Below the pieces are notes generated by a model. It searched no databases and was not told the origin of the DNA. It saw nothing but the letters and a program-made list of their open reading frames with translations. Shown one piece after another: positions 34,347-45,346 of a stretch of DNA of 64,000 nucleotides. The DNA is taken from positions 137,594,820 to 137,658,819 of the forward strand of contig NC_053390.1 of the NCBI RefSeq assembly GCF_905171765.1, in the 5' to 3' direction. This DNA comes from Bufo bufo (lineage: Eukaryota > Chordata > Amphibia > Anura > Bufonidae). The number at the start of each line of letters is the position of its first letter. Position 1 is the first letter of the stretch. The position numbers were made by a program, and so were the translations under genes.

Positions 34347-34718
34347 ATTAAGATTAGAGATGTCGCAAACATAAAGTTTTCTGTTCGCGAACGGCGAACG
34401 CGAATTTCCGCAAATGTTCGCGAAAGGGCGAACCGGGCAAACTGCCATAGACTTCAATAGGCAGATGAATTTTAAAACCCGCAGGGACTCTTTCTGGCCA
34501 CAATAGTGATGGAAAAGTTGATTCAAGGGGACTAACACCTGGACTGTGGCATGCCGGATGGGGATCCGTGGCAAAACTCCCATGGAAAATTACGTAGTTG
34601 ACGCAGAGTTGGGTTTTAATCCATAAAGGGCATAAATCACCTAACATTCCTAAATTGTTTGGAATAACGTGCTTTAAAACATCAGGTATGATGTTGTATC
34701 GATCAGGTAGTGTAAGGG

Positions 34719-35310
34719 TTACGCCCGCTTCACAGTGACAGACCAAACTATGACAGACCAAACTCCCCGTTTAACGCACCGCAAACAACCGCAAACAGTC
34801 CATTTGCACAACCGTAAACTCCCCATTTGCACAAGGTTGGATACCAAGCTAGCCATGTCCCGTTCCTTGTCCTCACTGACGTCATTGAAGGTCTCTTCCT
34901 CCACCCAGCCACGTACAACACCAAGGGTCCCCGAAAGGTGACAACAAGCCCCCTGGGACGCCTGCTGTGGTTGATCTTCCACCTCCTCAAAGCCGCCTTC
35001 CTCCTCTGACTCCTCTTCTTCAGACTCCTCTCTCTGTGTTGCCGCAGGTCCAGCAATCGACGACGACAAGGCTGCTTCTGGTGGTGATAGTGACCAGAAC
35101 TCTTCCTCTTCATGCTCATCTACGGCCTGATCCAGCACTCTTCGCAGGGCATGCTCCAGAAAAAACGCATATGGGATGAGGTCGATGATGTTGCCTTGGG
35201 TTTGACTGACCAGGTTTGTCACATCCGCAAAAGGACGCATGAGCCTACAGCCATTGTGCATGAGCGTTCAGTAACGTGGCCAAAAAATACCCAGCTCCGC
35301 AGAGGCTTAT
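34719..35310 (-). pseudogene. hAT transposase partial duplicate
   Basis: This minus-strand fragment repeats part of the transposase core found at 37195-37600: NGCRLMRPFADVTNLVSQT, FFLEHALRRVLDQAVDE and an acidic stretch (EESEEEESEEEGGFEEVED) match the main copy with substitutions. It starts and ends inside the domain and passes into a 180-bp tandem repeat at its upstream side. It may be the remains of a deletion derivative into which the longer element inserted. Confidence 0.75.
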
Positions 35311-35329
35311 TAAAAAAATCTGTTCTTAC

Positions 35330-35760
35330 CAGTTTAATCTGTTTTGTCCCATATCACAGGCTGGTGTGGTGTATGGAATAGATTTTAGGAACCGGGAGAT
35401 GGAAAAAGATGCTTGGTCGGTCCTCTTACTTCCAATTTGGGGCACTGCGCGTGCGTCGTGCAATGTACTATGCTACCCGATATGAGTGGTATGTTAAGTA
35501 GTACTATTCCTATCAGTTTAATCCCTGTTATGTCCCCTCTCAAGGGCCAGTGTATGGAATAGATTTTAGGAACCAGGAGATGGAAAAAGATGCTTGGTTG
35601 GTCCTCTTACTTCCAATTTGGGGCACTGCGCGTGCGCCGTGCAGTGTACTGTGCAATCCCAACATGAGTGGTATGTTAAGTAGTACTATTCCTATCAGTT
35701 TAATCCCTGTTATGTCCCCTATTAGGGGACGTGTATGGAATAGAGTTTAGACAACCGCAA
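35330..35760. repeat. ~180-bp tandem repeat (2.3 units)
   Basis: GGAATAGATTTTAGGAACC recurs at about 35376 and 35556 and, mutated, at 35737. Units share CTTACTTCCAATTTGGGGCA and AGTAGTACTATTCCTATCAG. Confidence 0.85.
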
Positions 35761-36499
35761 AGAGTTGTCAATAGTTGACACACTCATGACATAAATTTTA
35801 TTCCTCTATGCGTCAATCTTGGTGTAGTTATGACTGTGCTTGTGCGCACGTTTGGGAGATTGAAGTCGATGGCGGTTTTTCAAAGCCTATGGTCATGCTG
35901 AGGTAGTTCAGTGACAGTAAAGTGACCCAGAAAACAATGATTTTACAGTGTGGGCCCATTGTTGGCCTAGTAGGCTTTAATGATCACCTTAGATGATCAC
36001 AAAGAAAATGAATGTATTTTCTATGCAAAATTATCCAGCCGATCGCTTTTGGTCTGTTCACAATGAAGCAACGACCTTATCTCATCTGAGGTGTGCCAAC
36101 ATTGCCATTGCCAACACACTCATAGAGGTGATCGCTTCATTGTGATACGCAAGCCCCTTCACCACAACAAGGTAACGATCACAAAGGGGAATTGACACAT
36201 GTATGTGCCTTTTTTTTGGTTTTGTTTTTGCAGGCACAGTGCAGCACCAGAGGCCAGAAAAATTAGGCATGTACACATGCCTGAAAAATTAGGTATTGTT
36301 GCAGCCCCTGCTGAAGCAGCGGCCGGAAAAATAGTTGTTTTCCGGGCAGAAAGTGCACTAAAACATTGCAGCTTGAACCCTAGTTGGTGGCGGAGAAGTC
36401 ACGAAAGTCATCCGGCATGCAGAGATTAAATACAGCAGCGTGTGGACCATTTTATAGTCCAAGGCATCTCATCAGGCCTTTTTTAGTCAAATGCATCCC

Positions 36500-39400
36500 C
36501 CACTGTCAGTCCCTTCGGGATCCATGCCTCATTCATCTTAATAAAGGTGAGGTAATCTAGACTTTTTTGACCTAGGTGACTTCTCTTCTCAGTGACAATA
36601 CCTCCTGCTGCGCTGAAGGTCCTTTCTGACAGGACACTTGAAGCGGGGCAGGCCAGAAGTTCTATCGCAAATTGGGATAGCTAAGGCCACAGGTCAAGCC
36701 TGCACACCCAATAGTCAAGGGGTTCATCGCTCCTCAGAGTGTCGATATCTGCAGTTAAGGCGAGGTAGTCTGCTACCTGACGGTCGAGTCGTTCTCTGAG
36801 GGTGGACCCCGAAGGGCTGTGGCGATGCGTAGGACTTAAAAAGCTCTGCATGTCCTCCATCAACAATACGTCTGTAAAGCGTCCTGTCCTTGCCGGCGTG
36901 GTCGTGGTAGGAGGAGGATTACTTTCACCTCTTCCCCTGTTAGATTCCCGTTGTGCTGTGACATCACCCTTATATGCTGTATAAAGCATACTTTTTAACT
37001 TGTTTTGGAACTGCTGCATCCTTTTTGACTTCCGGTAATTCGGTAATATTTCAGGCACTTTCTGCTCATACCGGGGGACTAGTAGCGTGGCCACCCAGTT
37101 CAGGTCGTTCTCCTTCAGCCTTTTTATACGAGGGTCCCTCAATGGCATGACAGCATGAAAGACCCCATTTGCACAAGGTTGGATGCCGAGCTACTCATGT
37201 TCCGTTCCTCGTCCTCACTGATGTCATTGAAGTTCTGTTCTTCCCCACAGCCACGTACAACACCACGAGTACCAGATAGGTGACAACGAGCACCCTGGGA
37301 TGCCTGCTGTGGTTGGTCTTCCTCCTCCTCAAAGCCACATTCCTCCTCTGACTCCTCTTCCTCAGACTCCTCTTCCAGCGTTGCCGCATGTCCAACAAGC
37401 GATGCTGATAAGGCTGTTTCTGGTGGTGATGGTGACCACAACTCTCCTCTTCACGCTCATCTACGGCCTGATCCAGCACTCTTCGCAGGGCATGCTCCAG
37501 GAAAAAAACAAATGGAATGATGTCGCTGATGGTGCCTTCGGTGCGACTGACTAGGTTTGTCATCTCCTTAAAAGGACGCATGAGCCTACAGGCATTGCGC
37601 ATGAGCGTCCAGTAACGTGGCAAAAAAATACCCAGCTCCACAGAGGCTGTCCTAGCACCCCGGTCATACAAATACTCGATGACGGCTTTTTCTTGTTGGA
37701 GCAGGCGGTCGAACATTAGGAGTGTTGAATTCCAACGTGTCGGGCTGTCGCAAATCAAGCGCCTCACTGGCATGTTGTTTCGCCGCTGAATATCTGAAAA
37801 GTGCGCCATAGCCGTGTAGGAACGCCTGAAATGGCCACACACCTTCCTGGCCTGCTTTAGGAAGTCCTGTAAGCCTGGGTACTTATGCACAAAGCGTTCT
37901 ACGATCAGATTCAACACATGTGCCATGCACGGCACATGTGTCAACTTGCCCAAATTCAATGCCGCCAACAAATTGCTTCCATTGTCACACACCCCTTTGC
38001 CGATCTCCAGTTGGTGCGGAGTCAGCCACTGATCCACCTGTGTGTTCAGGGCGGACAGGAGTGCTGGTCCGGTGTGACTCTCTGCTTTCAGGCAAGTCAA
38101 CCCCAAGACAGAGTGACACTGTCGTATCCGGGATGTGGAATAGCCCCTGGGGAGCTGGGGGGGTGCAGTTGATGTGGAGCAAGACGCAGCAGCAGAAGAG
38201 GACTCAGCCGAGGAGGTTAGCGAAGAGGACGGAGTAGGAGGAGTAGAGGAGGTGGCAGCAGGCCTGCCTGCAAGTCGTGGCGGTGTCACCAACTCCTCTG
38301 CAGAGCCACACATTCCATGCTTGGCAGCCGTCAGCAGGTTTACCCAATGCACAGTGTACGTGATATACCTGCCCTGACCATGCTTTGCAGACCAGGTATC
38401 AGTGGTCAGATGGACCCTTGCCCCAACACTGTGTGCCAGACATGCCATGACTTACTTTTCCACAATAGAGTACAGGTTGGGGATTGCCTTTTGTGAAAAT
38501 AAATTTCGGCCAGGTACCTTCCACTGCGGTGTCCCAATAGCTACAAATTTTTTTGAAGGCCTCAGACTCCACCAGCTTGTATGGTAAAAGCTGGCGGGCT
38601 AAGAGTTCCGACAAGCCAGCTGTCAGATGCCGGGCAAGGGGGTGACTCTGTGACATTAGCTTCTTACGCTCAAACATTTCCTTGACAGACACCTGACTGT
38701 GGGCAGATGAGCAGGAACTGCTGAAGGCGAGAGGCGGAGTGGCGGATGGTTCAGAGGGGGCAAGGAGGACAGCAGTGGTTGATGTGGCTGAAGATGCTGG
38801 ACCAGTAGGAGGATGGCGGCTTTGAGTTTGTGTGCTGCTTGTACTCATGTGTTGATCCCATAAGCGTTTGTGATTTGAGATCATGTGCCGTCACAAAGCA
38901 GTCATACCTAGGTGGGTGTTGGACTTCCCACGACTCAGTTTCTTTTGGCACAGGTTGCAAATGGCATCGCTGTTATCAGAGCCAGACACACAAAAAAAAT
39001 GCCACACTGCTGAGCTTTGCAATGACGGCATTCTGCAATGACATCAACAGCATACGTTGATTGGCGTGCTGTCTGGCTGACCCCGGGTGCCGATACATGC
39101 TGTATGACTGTGCCACTAGCTCCTTGCGACTACCTCCCTCTGCTTCCAACTCGTCTCCTCCTCCTCTCTGTCTCCCCATCTGAACTTTCCCCCTGTTCTT
39201 CTTCTCTTCGAGCGGACACCCACGTGACATCCACGGACACATCGTCATCCTCAACCGCTTCACTTGTATCTGACAACTCAGCATAGGAAGCAGCAGCGGG
39301 TACAACATCATCATCATCCCACCGTACGTCCATGTGTGTAATGCTGCCTGACTGAGACATATCCCTGTTATCTACATCCTCTGGCAATAATGGTTGCGCA

Positions 39401-39729
39401 TCACTCATTTCTTCCAACTGATGTGTAAATAACTCCTCTGACAGATCAAGTGAAGCAGCTGTGGTGCTAGTGTTGGTGGTGGCAGCAGGCGGGCGAGTGG
39501 TAACTTGAGAGGTGCCCGAAGCTGAGCTGGAGGAGGATGGTGCGTCAAGGTTCCGAGCGGAAGCTGTAGCAGATTGGGTGTCCTGTGTTAGCCAGTCAAC
39601 TATGTCCTCAGAACTTTTCGAGTTCAGGGTACGTGGCCTCTGAAAACTGGGCATTATTCTAGGGCCAAAGGAAGTCACAGCACCACGACCACGACGGCCC
39701 CTGCTAGGTGGCCTGCCTCTGCCTGTCAT
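36500..39729 (-). pseudogene. hAT transposase (BED finger), frameshifted
   Basis: The main transposase of copy 3, read on the minus strand. The N-terminal acidic/Ser-rich region begins MTGRGRPPSRGRRGRG at 39729. A BED finger is recognisable at about 38850-39010 (AICNLCQ, HMISNH). Then come a Ser-rich linker and a frameshift near 38400-38450, followed by TTDTWSAKHGQGRYI (first catalytic Asp, about 38410), CDNGSNLLAAL (second Asp), VPCMAHVLNLIV, and CDSPTRWNST (about 37740). An acidic stretch, further frameshifts near 37140-37440 and 36680, and the dimerisation domain (about 36520-36670) complete it. It is shuffled among three frames and cannot make a full protein. Confidence 0.85.
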
Positions 39730-39765
39730 TTTTTTCCCGATTAGTTGTACTATGCGTGCAAGCTA

Positions 39766-40661
39766 CTGTGACACCAGATATGAGTGGCACTGGTGGCACT
39801 GTGCACTGGCAGTAGTTGGCACAGTACACACTGTAGGCCTGACACACACGCTTGCAGCCAATTAACTGCAATTATATTACAGTCAAAAATTATTATTTTT
39901 TATTTTTTTGTAATATACTGTGACACCAGATATGAGTGGCACTGGTGGCACTGTGCAATGGCAGTAGTTGGCACAGTACACGCTGTAGGCCTGACACACA
40001 CGCTTGCAGGCAACTAACTGCAATTATATTACAGTCAAAAATTATTATTATTTTTTTTTTGTAATATACTGTGACACCAGATATGAGTGGCACTGGTGGC
40101 ACTGTGCAATGGCAGTAGTTGGCACAGTACACGCTGTAGGCCTGACACACACGCTTGCAGCCAATTAACTGCAATTATATTACAGTCAAAAAAGTTTTTT
40201 ATTTTATGTAATCTACTGTGACACCAGATATAAGTGGCACTGGTGGCACTGTGCACTGGCAGTAGTTGGCACAGTACACGCTGTAGTCCTGAAACACACG
40301 CTTGCAGGCAACTAACTGCAATTAGATTACAGTGAAAAATATTTAGTTTTTTTTTATGTAATCTACTGTGACACCAGACATGAGTGGCACTGGTGGCACT
40401 GTGCACTGGCAGTAGTTGGCACAGTACACGCTGTAGGCCTGACACACACGCTTGCAGGCAACTAACTGCAATTATATTACAATCAAAAAAGTTTTTTGTT
40501 TTTTTTAATGTAATCTAGTGTGACACCAGATATGAGTGGCTCTGGTGGCACTGTGCACTGGCAGTAGTTGGCACAGTACACGCTGTAGGCCTGACACACA
40601 TGCTTGCAGGCAACTAACTGCAATTATATTGCAGTCAAAAAAGTTTTTATTTTTATTTTAT
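39766..40661. repeat. ~150-bp tandem array in the hAT 5' region
   Basis: Six units begin CTGTGACACCAGATATGAGT at about 39766, 39918, 40069, 40216, 40366 and 40518. Each ends with GCAATTATATTACAGTCAAA and a T-rich spacer. The array is cut by the Ngaro-like element at 40662 and continues at 44742. Confidence 0.95.
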
Positions 40662-40943
40662 TTGTGGTCAGGACCTAAACGAGTGGAAGATGCCCAACCA
40701 CCACCCCCCTACCTAATTGGCCTGAGGTGTGCCTTGGCCTCACTAGGTCGGTATGCCTGAAAAAGGGGGCATACCCTGAATGTGATGGTTGAATGACTGA
40801 ATGAAGAATGGGAATGGGTGGGCATTAACACTTGTGGTCAGGACCTAAACGAGTGGAAGATGCCCAACCACCACCCCCCTACCTAATTGGCCTGAGGTGT
40901 GCCTTGGCCTCACTAGGTCGGTATGCCTGAAAAAGGGGGCAAA
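40662..40943 (-). repeat. Split direct repeats (B1/A2/B2-like) of the Ngaro-type element
   Basis: A ~111-bp sequence (TTGTGGTCAGGACCTAAACG ... GGTATGCCTGAAAAAGGGGG) occurs at 40662-40772 and 40832-40943, separated by about 59 bp. On the minus strand the spacer starts GTGTTAATGC, and the element's other end (44741) starts GTGTTAAGGC, a plausible A1/A2 pair. Such split repeats serve as circular-junction templates in Ngaro-type elements. Confidence 0.75.
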
Positions 40944-40976
40944 ACCCACCAGTGAGGGAAGGATTGGCCTGAGGTG

Positions 40977-41903
40977 CTACTCTGCCAATGTACTGAATGC
41001 TTGGACCAGCTCCGCTTGTGGCTCCGGGATATACCGTACAAAGCACCTCGAGCGCCAGCGCCCCAAGTGTTTAATGATATGCACAGGGACTCCATGCTTG
41101 GACGCTGCGGATGCCGCACCGATGCGGAAAGAATGCCCCGAGAATTGAGCCGGATTCAATCCTACACTGGTCAACAGGATGCGAATATGTTTGATGAACT
41201 GGCTGGACGTCAGTGGACCAACAGGGAATAGAAGTAATGGATCGGTGGGGCTGTGAAGACTAAGGGCCAGCAAGAGGTTGTCCAAGACTGTCACTGGACA
41301 CCATGCGTTTGTGGTCTGGAAGAACTTAACTACATGGCCGGGACCTACCTGCCTTGTTTTGTTGTGAGGCAACTGCAAATGAGTTACTGCCCATCCTGAC
41401 TAAATCTCCCTTGCGGAGAGCCACCGCCCCTTGTCTGGCCTGTGTCACTTCACCTGGTCTTAAAACCCGTAAAACGCCAAGTACATCGCCTCCTTGATCA
41501 CCAGGCTAGGAAGGACTCCGAATGGTGACAATGTGAGAACTTCCGACAGGCTACGAAACGTGTCCCCCTTAATAGGTCGACGGACCGACTTGACCGTGAC
41601 CTGGCTTTTTTGAATGCCTCTGAGGATGGCCTTGATCGGGTGAGCTGAAAATATAGAGGGTCTGTCTGGCTCTTGAAGTGCCAAAAAATGCTGCACCCCA
41701 GCCAAATATAGCCTAATGGTGTTGTAGGATAAAGCCAATACCGAATGACAATAAGACACGAAAGCCACCATATACTTGACCTGACCTGTGTCACCTCTAG
41801 GATATGCCAACTTAAAGTTTGAAAAATCCACCCACGCTCGTCGGTACGACCGCAACGTACTGGCCGACAAAGACTTGGTAATGAGTGAACTGGCGACCAC
41901 CAT
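40977..41903 (-). pseudogene. Tyrosine recombinase of the Ngaro-type element
   Basis: This enzyme integrates a circular DNA copy of the element by site-specific recombination. The N-terminal part has the SAM-like core-binding region (STLRSYRRAWVDFSNF, about 41850; YNTIRLYLAGVQHFL). The frame stops at about 41460 and continues in the same frame from 41378. The C-terminal part has HSFRIGAASAASKHG (the H-x-x-R box), HLGRWRS (His/Trp box) and YIPEP with the presumed nucleophilic Tyr. The frame differs from that of RT-RNase H, overlapping or shifted near 41903-41912. The internal stop indicates a defective copy. Confidence 0.85.
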
Positions 41904-41911
41904 CAGAGAGT

Positions 41912-43489
41912 CTAATCCAAGACCAGCAGCCGCCAGTCCGGTACCGGGGTGCCCACTGAGTCTGCTTCTGGGTTCTGTAAGAAAAAGCGAGAAAAATCAA
42001 AACGAGATAAAGCATCAGCTGCAACGTTGCTGACCCCGTCCAAAAACAGGGCATGAAAATGAAACCACTGTTCCAGAGCTATCCAGGTCAATCTACGCAT
42101 GAAAGACATGATGAGTAATGATTTAGATCTGCCCTTGTTAATGATCTCTGCAGTCGCCATGTTGTCAGTGTGGAAAACCACCGTGTGACCCGACCACCTA
42201 TGCTTCCAGACTATAGCAGCTGCTACGATAGGATAGATCTCGAACAATGCCGACATCTGGGAAAACCCCGGCAACTGTAGCACGTGTGTGGGCCATGAGC
42301 CAGCGAACCAATGTGAGCCAAATATGGCCGCGAAACCTACCGAGGCAGCCGCGTCTGAAAATACGTGTGGAGAATCAGAAGTGGCCCTCGGAATAAACAT
42401 GGAAATGCCGTTCCACCCACTGAGAAATCTGTCCCACATGAACAGATCTGCTCGGGCGTTCGCATTAAGATGCACTGATGCGTCCAAATCACTGGTCTGT
42501 TGTAATAAGACTAGCAATCTTGAAATGAATGATCTACCCTGAGGAATGATCCTCATGGCAAAGTATAACATGCCCAACAGAGACTGCAATTCTCTCTTGG
42601 TGCAAACCTGAGACATGAGCAAGGAACGGACACCTGATTTGATTCTGTCGAGTTTGTCTTGTGGCAGACTGGCTGACATGGCACGTGAATCCAGAGAGAT
42701 CCCCAAGAACGTGACAACCTGCGCAGGCCCTTCTGTTTTGTGTTCGGCCACTGGAATGTTTAACTCCTTGAAGACCTGCAAGAGAACCTGCAAGTCAACA
42801 GGTGCCTGTGAGGGTTCTTCGATCAACAGAAAATCATCCAGGTAGTGAATGACATTCTGGCAACCCTGTTCCAACAAAATCCATTCCAGTGCCTGCGCTA
42901 ACCTGTCAAACAGACTGGGGCTGCTCTAGGAACCAAACGTTAACTTGGTGGCGAAATAGTACGCATCTCTCCATTTGATGCCATGCCACTGCCAGAGAGA
43001 TGGGCTAATGGGCAGCAGTTTGAACGCATCAGAGACATCTGCTTTGGACAGCCAAGCCCCCATGCCTGTCTGAAGAATGACCTGGATAGCCTGGTCTACG
43101 GAAGTATACTTCAAGGAAAATTCCTCGGACGGAATCAACGAGTTGAGACTAGGAACGTGGGAAGAATGTGGAGCAGACAAATCATAAATCAAATGAAATT
43201 TATTGGAATATTTTCCCTACACCACCCCCACCGGGCTCACCCTCCAAGTGCAGAAAGGAGGGGACAGGAAAGGACCAATGATGAAACCCTTGTCCAGCTC
43301 AACTGCCAAGAGTGAATCCACCAGACCAGCATGTTTAGAAGCCGACTGCAAGTTGGGGCATTCATGAGTCTGCTGGGGCAAGGTGATGAGCCCAATGTGA
43401 AACCCCCGTGAAAACCCTACCACCAGGAATGTACGGAACGGCTGAACCGGATGAATCCGCAGCAGCTGGTCTAGTGCCTCCACATTCAC
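41912..43489 (-). pseudogene. Reverse transcriptase-RNase H of the Ngaro-type element
   Basis: One frame from 43489 down to 41912 has two stops (43217-43219, 42926-42928). RT blocks are FLVVGFSRGFHIGL (about 43410), LSKADVSDAFKLLPISP (about 43040, first catalytic Asp) and VIHYLDDFLLIEE (about 42845, the catalytic DD). Downstream is an RNase H-like domain with HVFSDAAASVGFAAIFG (about 42370), VFHTDNMATAEIINKG (about 42180) and DGVSNVAADALSRF (about 42030). The arrangement RT-RH directly before a tyrosine recombinase is specific to DIRS/Ngaro elements. Confidence 0.88.
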
Positions 43490-43499
43490 CCGGCTCAGT

Positions 43500-44731
43500 C
43501 ACGCCGGCTTCAATGTGCAGACCGTGACCGGATGTGCCCTAAAACATGTGGCACAGACATGCAGGAGCCTGCACTGGCTGAAGTTACAGATGGCGTAGAC
43601 CACTGCAAACAACACAACAAACACCACAAAACAACAACAACAAAAAAAAAAAAACTAAGAAAGAAAAAGAGAAGAGAAAAAAAAAACAACCTGTTAACCC
43701 TACGACCTGCTGCCCGTAAGCTGACAAACAAGATGACAGAATCTAAGCCCCTCCCATTCCCCCCCCAGCAGCGTGAAACGATTGAACGAAAAGCCTTCGA
43801 GGCTGACAGGGAGTATGATAGTCGTTTCCACTGACGTATGAAGCGAGCCTGAGTTTGTGTGAATCTGTGACGTGGCAGATTAATTAAAAAACGAATACTG
43901 CGGGCTAAAGAACCTACAGACGTGGTAGGTGATGTATGTAAGTATAGGATTTGTGGAAAACAGACCGTATGACGTATGACACTAGTCTACGAGATGAAAC
44001 GGGGTGTGTATGTCGTGCGAGCGTGTAGCTGTATTGGCGGATGTACCTATGCTAGAGGTGTATGGATGAAGCTTGGTGGATAAAGTTTTTTTTTTATTTT
44101 TTTTATTTATTTTTTACTTTATTTAACAATCCACTTGTACCCCCTTTTTTTTTTTTTTTTTTCGTCAAACTGCCTGATGTGCGAACTATGTGTCTAAGGT
44201 ATGTATGTAGTGTATGTGATGAGTGTCAAACATGTGCACAAGCAGCAACCTTGTAAGTAATCAACTCAGTAATGGCACCAGGACCCAGCTGCCAGAGTTT
44301 AACCTGCTGAGCCCAGATGACTCGCAGCCCCTGTATGAACTTAGATACAGGTTATGCTGAGACAGGCAATGAGCTCCAACTATGTGACAATGCTGCCCAT
44401 TGGTGCCAAAACTTGAATTGCATGTGCCTGAACGCAGTGAGGAGAAGCGATCCTCCGGCACACTTCCCCCTCTCTACACACCCTCCTACCCTCCTCCATG
44501 TTGCCACGCTCCCCAAACAAACCAGTTATCTTGGAAAACGACCTGAACAGCTTGCAGACTGAAGTGAAAGGTACACCCGGCTTCTCTGAGATCCGACTCG
44601 TGCAGGACGCTTGCTGATGACGTCACACCCGGAAGTAGCAGACGTCCGAATGCCGACGTGCTGCCTGGGAGAGCCAGACTGCTTAAGACAGGTACCGGCC
44701 CCTCCCACAAATCCAGGCTAGCCTGCGGCCA
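43500..44731. other. Non-coding 5' part of the Ngaro-type element
   Basis: Includes an A-rich run (43635-43690), long T-runs (44085-44165) and a short GC-rich tail. No gag domain, zinc knuckle or long frame is visible, so ORF1 is absent or decayed beyond recognition. Confidence 0.5.
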
Positions 44732-44741
44732 GCCTTAACAC

Positions 44742-45338
44742 GTAATCTACTGTGACACCAGATATAAGTGGCACTAGTTTTTTTAAATGCAAGCTACTGT
44801 GACACCAGATATGAGTGGTGGCTCTGGGCAAGTGGGCACAGTATACGCTGTGGGCCGCCTGACACACACGCTGGCAGGCAACTGCAATTAGATTACAGAA
44901 AAAAAAAAAAAACAGACTGATATACTAGCCCTAAAAAGGGCTTTTTGGGGTGCTGTCAGGACGCTGTCCTTACAGCAGATCAGATGAGTCTTTCAGGACT
45001 GCAGTGGACACTGAATACACTGGCCTAGCTATCGATTTCCCTATTAAATCAGCAGCAGCTGCACTGTCCCTCCTCTCACGAAGACTGCAGCTTCCAAATG
45101 AATCTAAGATGGATGCTGTCCTTGCTTTTTGCTAGGAGGTGGGAGGATCTGGGAGGGAGGGTATGCTGCTAATTGGCTCGAATGTGTCTGCTGACTGTGA
45201 GGTACAGGGTCAAAGTTTGCTCAATGATGACAAATAGGGGGCGGACCGAACATTGCATATGTTCGCCCGCTGCGGCGAACGCGGACAAGCGATGTTCGCC
45301 GGGAACTGTTCGCTGGCGAATAGTTCGGGACATCTCTA
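44742..45338. repeat. Continuation of the hAT array and hAT terminus
   Basis: GTAATCTACTGTGACACCAG resumes the 150-bp array, followed by unique hAT end sequence and a GTTCGCC-rich terminus (45240-45338). Confidence 0.8.
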
Positions 45339-45346
45339 ATTAAGAT

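Larger units (their letters stand above)
40662..44741 (-). mobile_element. Ngaro/DIRS-type tyrosine-recombinase retrotransposon
   Basis: On the minus strand: RT (43489-42600), RNase H (about 42550-41990), tyrosine recombinase (41903-40977), then direct repeats (40662-40943). The recombinase in place of a DDE integrase, and the split direct repeats, identify a tyrosine-recombinase element, closer to Ngaro than to DIRS1. The flanking hAT array reads ATTTTAT on the left and GTAATCTACTG on the right, which join to the normal array sequence with no duplication, as expected for this group. A gag-like ORF1 is not recognisable; that region (43500-44700) has A- and T-runs. Confidence 0.85.
34355..45338 (-). 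mobile_element. hAT DNA transposon (copy 3), complete ends and perfect TSD, with nested insertions
   Basis: Inverted ends TAGAGATGTCGC (34355) and GTTCGGGACATCTCTA (ending 45338) are rich in TTCGCGAAC/GTTCGCC phrases just inside. The 8-base ATTAAGAT is found directly outside both (34347-34354 and 45339-45346), a perfect TSD. The 10,984-bp unit holds a transposase fragment (34719-35310), a 180-bp tandem repeat (35330-35760), a near full-length but broken transposase (36500-39729), a 150-bp tandem array (39766-40655 and 44742-44890) and the Ngaro-like element 40662-44741. Confidence 0.85.

Noticed and set aside
43510..44256. gag or other ORF of the Ngaro-type element
   Set aside because: Open frames here encode Phe- or Lys-rich peptides from A/T-runs and show no zinc knuckle or capsid-like pattern.
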